This document shows positions 1-7,280 of a stretch of 17,548 nucleotides of DNA, piece after piece. How positions within the stretch are numbered: the stretch's first letter is position 1; every line of letters starts with the position of its first letter. The position numbers and the translations under genes were made by a program. The notes beneath the pieces are model-generated. The model saw only the letters and a program-made list of their open reading frames with translations. It did not search any database and had not been told where the DNA came from. Source of the DNA: Sphingomonas sp. (GTDB taxonomy: Bacteria; Pseudomonadota; Alphaproteobacteria; Sphingomonadales; Sphingomonadaceae); the NCBI GenBank assembly GCA_030824725.1, contig JAPJRE010000034.1, forward strand, positions 1-17,548. Direction: 5' to 3'.

Positions 1-1
1 G

Positions 2-616
2 GTCTATGCCATCGCGCATATCCGCGGCGGGCAGGAAATGGGCCGCAAATGGTATGACGACGGCAAGATCTTCCACAAGAAGAACAGCTTTACCGACTTC
101 GTCGACGTGACCCGCTTCCTGGTCGACCAGGGCTATGCCGCCAAGGGCCGGGTGGCGGCGATGGGCGGCAGCGCGGGCGGGCTGCTGATGGGCGCGGTCG
201 CCAACATGGCGCCGCAGGACTATCGCGTGATGATCGCGCAGGTGCCGTTCGTCGATGTAGTAACGACGATGCTCGACACCTCGATCCCGCTCACCACCGG
301 CGAGTTCGACGAATGGGGCAACCCCGCCGAGCAGCGCTATTACGATTATATGCTCAGCTACTCGCCCTACGACAATGTGACGGCGCAGGCCTATCCGTCG
401 CTCTATGTCGGCACCGGCTTGTGGGACAGCCAGGTACAATATTACGAGCCGACCAAATGGGTGGCGAAGCTCCGCGCGACCAAGACCGATGCCAATCCGC
501 TGGTCTTCCGCGTCAACATGGAGGCGGGCCATGGCGGCAAGTCCGGCCGGTTCGAGCGCTACAAGCAGAATGCGGAATATCTCGCCTTCGCGCTGGACCA
601 GCTGAAGGTGCAGTAA
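2..616 (+). CDS. S9 family oligopeptidase (oligopeptidase B-like), C-terminal part
   Basis: This is the C-terminal catalytic half of a prolyl-oligopeptidase-family serine peptidase. Its best match in architecture is oligopeptidase B, which cuts short peptides after basic residues in the cytoplasm or periplasm. The 5' end lies outside the window and the frame is open from base 2. The first residues visible (VYAIAHIRGGQEMGRKWYDDGK) match the block before the nucleophile in this family. The triad is complete: Ser in GGSAGG (codon 170-172), Asp in LWDSQVQ (codon 425-427) and His in AGHGGKSG (codon 530-532). The stop is TAA at 614-616. The AHIRGGQEMG and GGSAGG blocks are typical of PtrB-type proteins. 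Whether the missing N-terminal beta-propeller is present cannot be seen, and the substrate preference is inferred from family resemblance only. Confidence 0.9.
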   Translation, partial: VYAIAHIRGGQEMGRKWYDDGKIFHKKNSFTDFVDVTRFLVDQGYAAKGRVAAMGGSAGGLLMGAVANMAPQDYRVMIAQVPFVDVVTTMLDTSIPLTTGEFDEWGNPAEQRYYDYMLSYSPYDNVTAQAYPSLYVGTGLWDSQVQYYEPTKWVAKLRATKTDANPLVFRVNMEAGHGGKSGRFERYKQNAEYLAFALDQLKVQ

Positions 617-620
617 ACGC

Positions 621-651
621 CCAAATCCTCCCCTGGAAGGGGACGATTTGG
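621..651. terminator. Hairpin between convergent genes, probable bidirectional terminator
   Basis: Arms of 14 bases (621-634 and 638-651) pair with a single mismatch around a GGA loop. The hairpin sits 4 bases after the stop of the peptidase gene and 5 bases before the stop of the convergent lipoprotein gene. There is no long T tract. The core CCTCCCC...GGGGA resembles other intergenic palindromes in this window. Confidence 0.6.
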
Positions 652-656
652 AGAGC

Positions 657-1061
657 TCAGCCCTTGGGCCGGGTGTAGGGCGTGAACTTGCCGAGCCGGC
701 AATAGCCGCTGGGGATCGACGTGCCCGGCGTCAGCACCCGGAACTGATCGTTGCGGCAGAGCTGGCTGCCGCGCATCTCGACGATCACCGTCGTCAGCGG
801 CGCGAGCGACGGGCAGTCGGCGGTGAGATCGTTGCGATAGAGCCGCGCGCCCTGGCGATAGATCAGCGTGCGCGTGCTGATGATCTGCGGGCCGTCGGTC
901 ATGCCGGGATTGATGCAGTCCTGCGGCTTGCCGGGCTGCCGGTCGCCCAGCGCATCGGCGAGTTCGCGGCGGGCCTGGGCGTCGCGCTGCGCCTGATACT
1001 CGGCGTTCTGGGCGCAGCCGGCGAGCGCCAGGGCTCCGGCGGTGATGATGGCGAAACGCAT
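657..1061 (-). CDS. Small cysteine-rich lipoprotein (DUF6491-like)
   Basis: This is a 134-residue predicted lipoprotein. A short hydrophobic signal sequence ends in the lipobox LAGC with the lipidated Cys at residue 16, so the mature protein should be membrane-anchored in the periplasm. The mature part has four further cysteines in the pattern C..(INPG), CP.L, LCRND and GYCRLG, which suggests disulfides. An RTLIYRQGARLYRNDL stretch and this cysteine spacing resemble DUF6491 proteins; that assignment is from memory of the pattern and is tentative. A purine-rich ribosome-binding site (GAGGAGAG) lies just upstream of the ATG. It is the last gene of the minus-strand cluster, 27 bases after gloB. 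Its function is unknown. Confidence 0.75.
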   Translation of the reverse strand: MRFAIITAGALALAGCAQNAEYQAQRDAQARRELADALGDRQPGKPQDCINPGMTDGPQIISTRTLIYRQGARLYRNDLTADCPSLAPLTTVIVEMRGSQLCRNDQFRVLTPGTSIPSGYCRLGKFTPYTRPKG

Positions 1062-1088
1062 CCTCTCTCTCCTCGCAGTCCCTACGAC

Positions 1089-1823
1089 TCAGCCGGCAAA
1101 ACTATCCTTCGCGGCGCGGCGCTCGGCGAGCATGCGCGCATCGGCGGCGCGGAGGAAGGGGTTGGTGGCGCGTTCGGCCTTGATCGTCGTCGGCACGGTC
1201 GCCTCGCCGGCGGCGCGCAGCCGCTCCACTTCGCCCATGCGCTCGCGAATCGCCGCATTGTCCGGCTCCGCCACCAGCGCGTAGCGACCGTTCGACAGCG
1301 TATATTCGTGCGCGCAGTAGACGATGGTGTCGTCGGGCATCGCGGCGAAGCGCTGCATGGCGGCGAACATCTGCTCGGCGGTGCCCTCGAACAGCCGCCC
1401 GCAGCCCATGGCGAACAGCGTATCGCCGACGAACGCCAGCGCGTCCCCGGCGAAGTGATAGGCGATGTGACCCGCCGTATGCGCGGGCACTTCCAGCACC
1501 GTTGCGGCGTGGGCACCGATCGCGAGCGTATCGCCTTCGCCGACCAGAAGATCGGCGGTGGGGATCTTCTCCGCCTCGGCGGCAGGCGCGATCACCGTGC
1601 AGCCGGTGGCCGCCTTGAGCGCCGCGTTGCCGCCGGTGTGATCCGGGTGCCAGTGCGTGTTCCAGATCGCCGTCAGCCCCCAGCCGCGCTCGGCGAGCGC
1701 GGCCAGCACCGGTTCCGCCTGGGCCGGATCGACCACGATCGTCTCGGCCGAGGCGGGATCGTGGACCAGCCAGACATAATTGTCGGAAAGCGCGGGGATG
1801 CGGACGATCTGGAGCGGGGTCAT
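1089..1823 (-). CDS. gloB: Hydroxyacylglutathione hydrolase (glyoxalase II)
   Basis: This enzyme hydrolyses S-D-lactoylglutathione to D-lactate and glutathione, the second step of methylglyoxal detoxification in the cytosol. It is 244 residues long, close to the usual length. The metallo-beta-lactamase motif THWHPDH gives metal ligands H57, H59, D61 and H62. Further ligands are H115 (VPAHTAGH), D134 (FVGDTLF) and H172 (CAHEYTLSN), the full binuclear set of the family. The CAHEYT motif and the short C-terminal helical region with NPFLR separate GloB from other beta-lactamase-fold hydrolases. It starts 4 bases after the stop codon of gloA, so the two are almost certainly cotranscribed and probably translationally coupled. 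Confidence 0.95.
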   Translation of the reverse strand: MTPLQIVRIPALSDNYVWLVHDPASAETIVVDPAQAEPVLAALAERGWGLTAIWNTHWHPDHTGGNAALKAATGCTVIAPAAEAEKIPTADLLVGEGDTLAIGAHAATVLEVPAHTAGHIAYHFAGDALAFVGDTLFAMGCGRLFEGTAEQMFAAMQRFAAMPDDTIVYCAHEYTLSNGRYALVAEPDNAAIRERMGEVERLRAAGEATVPTTIKAERATNPFLRAADARMLAERRAAKDSFAG

Positions 1824-1827
1824 GCGC

Positions 1828-2262
1828 TTACCACTCGCCGGTGTTGGGCATCGAGGCCCAGGGCTCCTGCGGCGGCAGGCTGCCGTTCTGGAGCAGCTCG
1901 ATCGAGATGGCGTCGGGCGTGCGGACGAAGGCCATATGGCCGTCGCGCGGTGGGCGGTTGATCGTCACCCCGGCATCCCGCAGCCGCTGGCAGGTTTCGT
2001 AGATATCGTCGACCTGGAAGGCGAGATGGCCGAAATTGCGGCCGCCGCTATAGGTCTCCGGATCCCAGTTGTGGGTCAGCTCCACCTCGGCACGGCCGCG
2101 GCCGGTTTCGGGGTCGATGTCCGCCTCGCTGGCGAGATAGATCAGCGTGAAGCGCCCCTTCTCGCTGGTGATGCGATGGGTTTCCTTGAGGCCGAGCAGC
2201 TCGAAAAAGGCGATCGTTGCGTCCGGATCGGTGACGCGGATCATGGTGTGGAGGAACTTCAC
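1828..2262 (-). CDS. gloA: Lactoylglutathione lyase (glyoxalase I)
   Basis: This is glyoxalase I, 144 residues, which isomerises the methylglyoxal-glutathione hemithioacetal to S-D-lactoylglutathione. It has the vicinal-oxygen-chelate fold with both halves. The expected metal ligands are H5 (LHTMIRV), E61 (VELTHNW), H79 (FGHLAFQVDD) and E122 (IELLQNG). I chose a GTG start at 2260-2262 because the conserved N-terminus (KFLHTMIRV) begins there and an AGGGAG ribosome-binding site lies 6 bases upstream. The open frame continues upstream to 2418 but that part reads through the TPR gene in the wrong frame. The C-terminal tail (PPQEPWASMPNTGEW) is somewhat longer than in the enteric enzyme. Glyoxalase II follows directly, which supports the assignment. 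Confidence 0.94.
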   Translation of the reverse strand: MKFLHTMIRVTDPDATIAFFELLGLKETHRITSEKGRFTLIYLASEADIDPETGRGRAEVELTHNWDPETYSGGRNFGHLAFQVDDIYETCQRLRDAGVTINRPPRDGHMAFVRTPDAISIELLQNGSLPPQEPWASMPNTGEW

Positions 2263-2268
2263 GGGGCA

Positions 2269-2274
2269 CTCCCT
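2269..2274 (-). promoter_or_regulatory. Ribosome-binding site fixing the GTG start of gloA
   Basis: AGGGAG on the minus strand, six bases before the GTG codon at 2260-2262. It decides the start, because the first ATG in the open frame lies well upstream inside the neighbouring gene. Confidence 0.7.
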
Positions 2275-2324
2275 GGATTGGCGTTGCCCGCCAGATAGGG
2301 GCGCGGCCCCGCGCGTTCCACCCG

Positions 2325-3158
2325 CTACTTGGCCGGCGCGGCCTCGAACTGGGCGAGCGCGGCGCGGGCGGCGCTCGCCTGCGGGCTGCCGGGGGCGGCG
2401 GCGACCACCTTGCTCCACGCGGCCTTGGCGCCGGCCTCGTCGCCATTGGCGGCGGCGATGTTGCCGGCCTCGAGCTGGACGCTGGCATCATCGCCGGCGC
2501 GCTTCACCGCTTCGGCTATGTCCTTCTGGGCGCGCGGCAGATCGTTCATCCGCCGGGCGAGCGTGGCGGAGAGCAGCCAGGCGAGCGGATCGTCCCCGGC
2601 CTTGGCGATCGCCACGTCGATGTCTGCCCGGGCACCGGCATTTTCGCCGGAGGCGACGGCGGCGCGGGCGCGATCCAGATAGGCCTCGCCCAGCGCCAGG
2701 CCCTGCAGCGTGCCCGAGGCGAGCGCGGCGTTGATCGCGGCGCGCGCCTTGGGCGGGTTCTTCGCGGCCAGCCAGGCATTGCCCGCCTGGGTCCAGTAGG
2801 TCGCGGCGCGCTTGCCGTCCTTGACGGTTTCCGCCTCGCCGGCGGCTTCCTCGAACGCGGCCGCGGCCGACTCCCAGCGCGCCTGGTTGGCATAGGCCAC
2901 CGCCATGCACTGGCGGGCGAACATGCCGCCCTTGTCGGCCGCCCATTTCGCCGCCTCGTCGATCGCGGCGGACGGATCGCCCGTCGCGAGATCCATGCAC
3001 TTGGTGAAGCGCGGCGGCTCGCCCGCCGGGGCGGGGGCTGCGGCCTTGGCGGCGGCGGCGCGGGCGCGCTCGGCATCGCGCAGCACCGGCCCGGACTTGG
3101 GGGCGATGGCGGCGGGAGTCTGCTGCAGGGCGATCAGCAGGAGGAGGGGGAAGAGCAT
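2325..3158 (-). CDS. Exported Ala-rich TPR-like repeat protein
   Basis: This is a 277-residue protein with a hydrophobic N-terminus (MLFPLLLLIALQQTPAA) that looks like a signal peptide, so a periplasmic location is likely. After an Ala/Pro-rich stretch to about residue 50, the rest is a series of helical repeats. Tetratricopeptide-like signatures are visible in AAIDEAAKWAADKGG, YANQARWESAAAAFEEAA, TYWTQAGNAWLAAKNPPKARAAI and LQLEAGNIAAANGDEAGAKAAW-type segments. TPR proteins act as scaffolds; no partner is evident here. The start codon lies inside the 3' end of the upstream hydrolase gene (25-base overlap, different frame), and 62 bases separate its stop from gloA. It is probably part of the same transcript. 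The domain call is by eye and the specific role is unknown. Confidence 0.82.
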   Translation of the reverse strand: MLFPLLLLIALQQTPAAIAPKSGPVLRDAERARAAAAKAAAPAPAGEPPRFTKCMDLATGDPSAAIDEAAKWAADKGGMFARQCMAVAYANQARWESAAAAFEEAAGEAETVKDGKRAATYWTQAGNAWLAAKNPPKARAAINAALASGTLQGLALGEAYLDRARAAVASGENAGARADIDVAIAKAGDDPLAWLLSATLARRMNDLPRAQKDIAEAVKRAGDDASVQLEAGNIAAANGDEAGAKAAWSKVVAAAPGSPQASAARAALAQFEAAPAK

Positions 3159-3865
3159 GCGGTCAGTACGTCCTCGGTGGCGCGGAGCAGCAGGCGGATA
3201 TCGGCGTCGCGCGACAGGCGGTGGTCCCCGCCCTTGACCAGCGTCACCTGCACATCGTCTGAACGGAGCGTATCGGCGAGCCGCAGCGCCAGTTCCCAAG
3301 GCACTTCCGCATCGCGCTGTCCCTGGAGCAGGCGCACCGGGCCGGCGAAGTCGATCGGCGTCTCCAGCACGAGATGGGCCTCGCCGGAGGTCCAGAAGGC
3401 GAGGGTGGTGAGCATGGGCTCGGGGCCATAGTCGCTCGGCTGCTCCAGGCGGCCCCGCGCAGCAAGCGTCGCCTTCTCGGCATCGGTGAAGCCCCAGCGG
3501 GTGAAATCGGGGGCGGCGGCGATGCCGACCATGCCGACGACGCGGTCGGGCCGCGCCTGCGCGACCAGCAGCATCAGCCAGCCGCCCATCGACGAGCCGA
3601 CCAGCACCACCGGGCCTTCGACGAGGCTGTCGATCAGGTGCAGCGCGTCGTCGCGCCAGCTCGCCAGCGTCTGGTCCTCGAAGGCGCCCGGGCTCTCGCC
3701 GCAGCCGGCATAGTCGAAGCGGAGGAACGCCTGGCCGCGGGCGCGGGCCCATGCCTCCAGCGCCAGCACCTTCGATCCCTGCATGTCCGATCGATAGCCG
3801 GGCAGGAAGACGATGGTCGGCGATGCGCCGGGGCTATGGTGATGCGCGAGCGGCTGTCGGGTCAT
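3134..3865 (-). CDS. Alpha/beta hydrolase (ABHD10/acyl-thioesterase-like)
   Basis: This is a 243-residue alpha/beta-fold hydrolase without a signal peptide. The nucleophile elbow is GSSMGG with Ser92, and the acid and base fit D185 (GQRDAEVPW) and H215 (KGGDHRLS). The N-terminal oxyanion block is FLPGYRSDMQGSK, followed by FDYAGCGESPG. This combination (FLPGY.SDM.G, then DY.G.G.S, then GSS.GGW) is characteristic of the ABHD10-like group, which contains acyl-protein thioesterases and glucuronide esterases. The actual substrate cannot be read from sequence. It heads the minus-strand cluster containing gloA and gloB. No clear ribosome-binding site precedes the ATG. The last 25 bases overlap the start of the TPR gene. 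Confidence 0.88.
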   Translation of the reverse strand: MTRQPLAHHHSPGASPTIVFLPGYRSDMQGSKVLALEAWARARGQAFLRFDYAGCGESPGAFEDQTLASWRDDALHLIDSLVEGPVVLVGSSMGGWLMLLVAQARPDRVVGMVGIAAAPDFTRWGFTDAEKATLAARGRLEQPSDYGPEPMLTTLAFWTSGEAHLVLETPIDFAGPVRLLQGQRDAEVPWELALRLADTLRSDDVQVTLVKGGDHRLSRDADIRLLLRATEDVLTACSSPSSC

Positions 3866-3972
3866 GCGCGGCGGTGTAGCGGCTCATGCCCTTCGCCGCC
3901 AGCGACGGAACCGATTACCGTCATCGGGATTGATCACGGGACATCGCCCGCGCGAAGGAGCACATAGACGGC

Positions 3973-4107
3973 ATGAGCACTGTAGAGAAAGCCATCGCCC
4001 TGCCGGTTCGCCGGTTCGTCCCGAGCACGCAGCTGATCTTCGGCGCCGCGATCGCGGTGTCGGGGCTGTCGGTCCTCGCCGGCAAGCTGGCCGGGCTGCT
4101 CGCCTAA
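3973..4107 (+). CDS. Small single-helix membrane protein, 44 residues
   Basis: A short ORF encodes MSTVEKAIALPVRRFVPSTQ followed by a hydrophobic Gly/Ala/Leu-rich segment (about residues 21-44) long enough to cross the membrane once. The Arg pair at 13-14 precedes the helix, which would favour a cytoplasmic N-terminus. An AAGGAG motif lies at 3955-3960, 12 bases before the ATG, which is longer than ideal. The stop TAA (4105-4107) overlaps the stop of the convergent M48 peptidase gene, so the ORF fills the gap between the divergent hydrolase and that peptidase. I do not recognise the family. Support comes from the start signal, codon use like the neighbours, and the membrane-helix composition; expression is unproven. 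Confidence 0.55.
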   Translation: MSTVEKAIALPVRRFVPSTQLIFGAAIAVSGLSVLAGKLAGLLA

Positions 4108-5156
4108 CGCTTGGGAGAATCGCCGCACATCGCGCGTAGCGCCTGCCACTGCGCCGCGTCCAGCGCCGGCCGATAGGCGGCGTCGTTACGCGCGCTGGCG
4201 TTGAACGCCTGCTCGCGCGAGGACGAGAGCGGGTGCGACGAGAGATAGTTGAGCAGGGTGCCGGCATTGCCGGGCTCCGCATCCTGCCGGGCGAGCCGGG
4301 CGAAGAGCGCCGCGGTTGGCCTGGGGGAAATGTTCGCGGCCTGCAGCCGGCCGATCGCATAGCCGTCCGCGCCCGCCTCCGCCTTGCGCGAATAGCGCGC
4401 GTTGAGCAGCGCATTGCCATAGCCGCTGACATTGCCGTCGAAACCGCCCAGCAGCAGGCTGATGCCATATTGGCGGATCAGCGATTCCATGCCGTCGCGA
4501 TGGGCGACATGGCCGAGTTCATGGGCGAGCACGCCGGCCACCTCGTCGGGCGACTGGGCGTTCTGGATCAGCCCGTCGAACAGCACCACCTGCCCGCCGA
4601 GAAAGGCGACCGCGTTGACCATCGGCGCATGGACCACGCGGATGGAGACGTTGTCGCCCTGCTGCAGCCGCGCGCCGAGCGCCTTGAGCGCCGCCTCGCC
4701 CTGCGGCGTGGAGCAGGCATAGGCGCCGAGATTGCCGACGATCAGCCGGCCCATGCGCTGTTCCACCGAGGACGGGATCAGCCGCGCGAGCAGCGGCGGC
4801 AGCTTGAGCGTGAAGCCGACGACGAGCACCGCGAGGATGGCGAGCACCCCGACCGACGGCCATAGCCCGAAGCGATCGATCCAGCGGCCATAGCGCACCG
4901 GCTTGGGCAGCTGCACGGCGATCTCGGACGGGGGGAATTCCAGGAAGGTGATGCGCCAGCCCGGGCGTCCCTTCAGCCCGAAGGCGCGCTCGTGGTGCGA
5001 GTGGCCGTGCGGCTCCAGATCGGCAAAGGCATAGGGCCCCGGATCGGCACCGTCGCCCTGCAGCGTGAAGATCCGCTCGTCGGCGCCCGGCACGATTGCC
5101 GGCATCCGCCGTTCGCCGCTGCGGCCGTCATAGTGCCAGACCCGCGTTTCCACCAT
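4104..5156 (-). CDS. Membrane-anchored M48 family zinc metallopeptidase
   Basis: This is a 350-residue protein. Residues 1-95 form a soluble N-terminal region rich in short beta-like segments. A single transmembrane helix follows (about 98-118), then the M48 catalytic domain with HELGH at 212-216 and the distal ligand region SRKAEAGAD (E260, D264). M48 proteases of this kind (BepA/LoiP/HtpX relatives) degrade or help assemble misfolded envelope proteins. The catalytic domain is most likely periplasmic if the N-terminus is inside; this is inference. The N-terminal region may correspond to a named accessory domain of M48 proteins, but I cannot confirm that. A GAGGAG ribosome-binding site precedes the ATG. 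Only 9 bases separate it from the upstream DUF898 gene, so the two are cotranscribed. Confidence 0.92.
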   Translation of the reverse strand: MVETRVWHYDGRSGERRMPAIVPGADERIFTLQGDGADPGPYAFADLEPHGHSHHERAFGLKGRPGWRITFLEFPPSEIAVQLPKPVRYGRWIDRFGLWPSVGVLAILAVLVVGFTLKLPPLLARLIPSSVEQRMGRLIVGNLGAYACSTPQGEAALKALGARLQQGDNVSIRVVHAPMVNAVAFLGGQVVLFDGLIQNAQSPDEVAGVLAHELGHVAHRDGMESLIRQYGISLLLGGFDGNVSGYGNALLNARYSRKAEAGADGYAIGRLQAANISPRPTAALFARLARQDAEPGNAGTLLNYLSSHPLSSSREQAFNASARNDAAYRPALDAAQWQALRAMCGDSPKR

Positions 5157-5165
5157 GGATTCTCC

Positions 5166-6245
5166 TCAGAAGGCGCCCATGTCGAGGCTGTCGAACAGGC
5201 CCTCACCCTCGCCGGGCGCGCGGGTGGTCGACTGGGTGAGCTGGTCCACGTCGAGCGTGCCATAGGCTTCGAGATGGCGCACGAAGAAGGCCCAGTTTCG
5301 ATAGCCGATGAAGATCGCGCCAACGCCCAGCGTGCATACCACCAGCGCGGCCGTGCCCAGCACCAGCTTCAGCCAGTCGATGGCCCGGGCGTTGAAGGCG
5401 AATTCGAGGTTGCCGAGCGTCATGCCGCCGATCATGTGGCGAAAATAGGCGGCATAATAGCCGAGCCCGATCAGCCCCGTGCCGAACAGCAGGACGAAGG
5501 GCGCAACCGCCAATATGGCGAGCATCGCGGCGCTTTCCTGCGGGCCGGCGCCGCGGGCGAAGTTGATCGCCGTCAGCACCACCACGGTGATGACCAGCCC
5601 GATCGGCAGCAGGTAGAGCAGCAGGAAGCGCATCATCAGCTTCTCGTCCAGCCCGGCGCCCGATTCGAAGCGGTACGGCCCGAAGCTCATCGCCTCCCAG
5701 CGCCGGTTCCACAGCCCCACCATCGACCAGGGGAGGAGCAGGCCGAACAGGAAGCCGCCCGCGATGCTCCGCCACATATAGGTGAAGCCGTAGCGAAACC
5801 CCTGATCGTCGCTGCCGCCGCGGATGCCGTGCCAATAGGTCCGGCTGAGCCGGTAGCGCAGCGCGCGGAAGGTGGCGATGCCGCCGAGCATGAACAGGAA
5901 CAGGTAGAGCAGGAGGAAAAGGACGGCGGCCCAGGCGGCGCCGGATGCGGTGCCCCGCAGCGCCAGCGCGCCAACCAGGAGGTTCAATCCCCCGACCGGC
6001 ACGAACACCAGCACCGTCACGATCAGATAGCCGAGCATCAGCTCGCGCCCGGTGCCGGTCCATTCCAGCCGATCGTCGATGAAGCGCGTCTGGCTCCACA
6101 GATAGCGCCGGGTACGGGTGCGGCCCCAGAAATTGTACACGCCCAGCGTGACGATCGTCAGCAGCAGGTTGGTGAACGCGATCGGCGCATAGTCGCGCCA
6201 GGAACCGTAGAATTCGAACGCACCGCGTTCGGAATGTTGATGCAT
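5166..6245 (-). CDS. DUF898 family inner-membrane protein (YjgN-like)
   Basis: This 359-residue polytopic membrane protein matches DUF898/YjgN. The family signature is visible at the N-terminus (FEFYGSWRDYAPIAFTNLLL, then TLGVYNFWGRTRTRRYLWSQT and WTGTGRELMLGY) and is partly repeated later (LPWSMVGLWNRR, MTLGNLEFAFNARAIDWLK). About six to eight hydrophobic helices are apparent across the length. The biochemical role of DUF898 is not established. Its stop is 9 bases before the M48 peptidase start, an arrangement that suggests the two work together in the envelope. An AAGGGGG ribosome-binding site lies 5-10 bases upstream of the ATG. Confidence 0.9.
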   Translation of the reverse strand: MHQHSERGAFEFYGSWRDYAPIAFTNLLLTIVTLGVYNFWGRTRTRRYLWSQTRFIDDRLEWTGTGRELMLGYLIVTVLVFVPVGGLNLLVGALALRGTASGAAWAAVLFLLLYLFLFMLGGIATFRALRYRLSRTYWHGIRGGSDDQGFRYGFTYMWRSIAGGFLFGLLLPWSMVGLWNRRWEAMSFGPYRFESGAGLDEKLMMRFLLLYLLPIGLVITVVVLTAINFARGAGPQESAAMLAILAVAPFVLLFGTGLIGLGYYAAYFRHMIGGMTLGNLEFAFNARAIDWLKLVLGTAALVVCTLGVGAIFIGYRNWAFFVRHLEAYGTLDVDQLTQSTTRAPGEGEGLFDSLDMGAF

Positions 6246-6263
6246 GCCGTCCCCCTTGGCCGC

Positions 6264-6292
6264 ACTTGATAGCGGCCAAGGGTTGACGTCAA
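6264..6292 (-). promoter_or_regulatory. Candidate promoter for the DUF898-M48 pair
   Basis: On the minus strand TTGACG (6292-6287) and TCAAGT (6269-6264) are separated by 17 bases. That resembles a sigma-70-type -35/-10 pair and would start transcription about a dozen bases before the DUF898 ATG. The -35 element lies inside a perfect 10-base palindrome, TTGACGTCAA (6283-6292), which could also be an operator. This is a pattern match only. Confidence 0.35.
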
Positions 6293-6299
6293 GTAACGA

Positions 6300-7190
6300 T
6301 TACTGCGCAACGTTGAAGGTGTCGCACTGGCGCGGATCGCCGGTTTCGAGGCCCCGCTTCAGCCATGCCATGCGCTGCGCCGAGGTGCCGTGGGTGAAGC
6401 TGTCCGGCACCACCGTGCCCTGCGCCTCGCGCTGCAGCGTGTCGTCGCCGATCGCGTTGGCGGCGGTCATGCCTTCCTCGATGTCCCCCGGCTCCAGCCG
6501 GTCGCGGTTGCGCGCGGCCCAGACGCCGGCATAGCAGTCCGCCTGCAGCTCCAGCTTTACCGAGAGGCGGTTGCCCTCGGTCTTGCTCGCCTGGGACTGG
6601 GCGCGCGACACTTCGGAGGAGGTGCCGAGCAGGTCCTGGATGTGGTGCCCCATTTCGTGCGCGATCACATAGTCGCGAGCGAAATCGCCCTTGGCGCCAA
6701 AGCGGTTCTGCAGCTCGTCGAAAAAGGCGGTATCGAGATAGACGCCGTCGTCGCTCGGGCAATAGAAGGGGCCGACCGCCGAGGTGGCCGCGCCGCAGCC
6801 GGTGTTCGCGCCGCCCTTGAAGAAGTTGATCGTCGCCGGCTGATAGTCGTTCCGGCCCATTTCCTGGAAGATCTTCGCCCAGGTGAGATCGGTGCTGCGC
6901 ATCACCCGGCACGCCTCCAGCCGCCGCTCGTCGACGCGGCACACCTGCTGGCCGGACTGGCCGGCGGTGGGCGACCGCCCGGCGCTGCCGCCGCCGCTCG
7001 ATCCCAGCATGCCGCCGCCGCCCAGGCCGAACATCACCAGCGCGATGATGCCCACCAGCACGAGGCCGCCGCAGCCCATGCCGCGCCCGAGGAACAGGGG
7101 CAGCAGGCCGAGCAGCGGAAAGCCGCCGCCGCCCCCGCCCGAGCCGAGGTCGCGGGCATTGTCGGTAGGATCGAGATCGTCGAGCCGCAT
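6300..7190 (-). CDS. ypfJ: Neutral zinc metallopeptidase (YpfJ/KPN_02809 family)
   Basis: This 296-residue protein belongs to the putative neutral zinc metallopeptidase family (Pfam PF04228; YpfJ in E. coli). The N-terminus reads MRLDDLDPTDNARDLGSGGG followed by a Gly-rich hydrophobic segment (about residues 24-60), probably a membrane anchor. The zinc site HEMGH is at 178-182, followed by ELQADCYAGVWA (214-225), both family hallmarks. The conserved ALGDDTLQ-like stretch (AIGDDTLQREAQG) and the terminal TFNVAQ are also present. I moved the start from an upstream in-frame codon at 7247 to the ATG at 7188-7190, because a GGGGAGG ribosome-binding site sits directly before it and homology begins there. 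The gene reads away from the divergent patatin gene and lies 54 bases upstream of the DUF898 gene. The natural substrate is unknown. Confidence 0.93.
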   Translation of the reverse strand: MRLDDLDPTDNARDLGSGGGGGGFPLLGLLPLFLGRGMGCGGLVLVGIIALVMFGLGGGGMLGSSGGGSAGRSPTAGQSGQQVCRVDERRLEACRVMRSTDLTWAKIFQEMGRNDYQPATINFFKGGANTGCGAATSAVGPFYCPSDDGVYLDTAFFDELQNRFGAKGDFARDYVIAHEMGHHIQDLLGTSSEVSRAQSQASKTEGNRLSVKLELQADCYAGVWAARNRDRLEPGDIEEGMTAANAIGDDTLQREAQGTVVPDSFTHGTSAQRMAWLKRGLETGDPRQCDTFNVAQ

Positions 7191-7280
7191 CGGGCCTCCC
7201 CTTCGTTTGCTTGGCGTCACAATGCGCCAGCGCGTCGAGCGTTGCACGCGTTCCTACCAAGGTTCGTATTGCTCCGCAGC

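Noticed and set aside
648..1961. Long plus-strand open frame opposite the small lipoprotein and gloB
   Set aside because: It is rich in Arg, Gly and Ala with no domain, and lies exactly opposite well-supported genes. This is a GC-skew shadow.
4992..6269. Plus-strand open frame of 425 codons
   Set aside because: Composition is HQE/R-rich shadow protein opposite the DUF898 and M48 genes, with no recognisable motif or start signal.
6390..7280. Upstream extension of the patatin frame by 297 codons
   Set aside because: The extension lies opposite ypfJ and has shadow composition. The patatin domain begins well after 7281.
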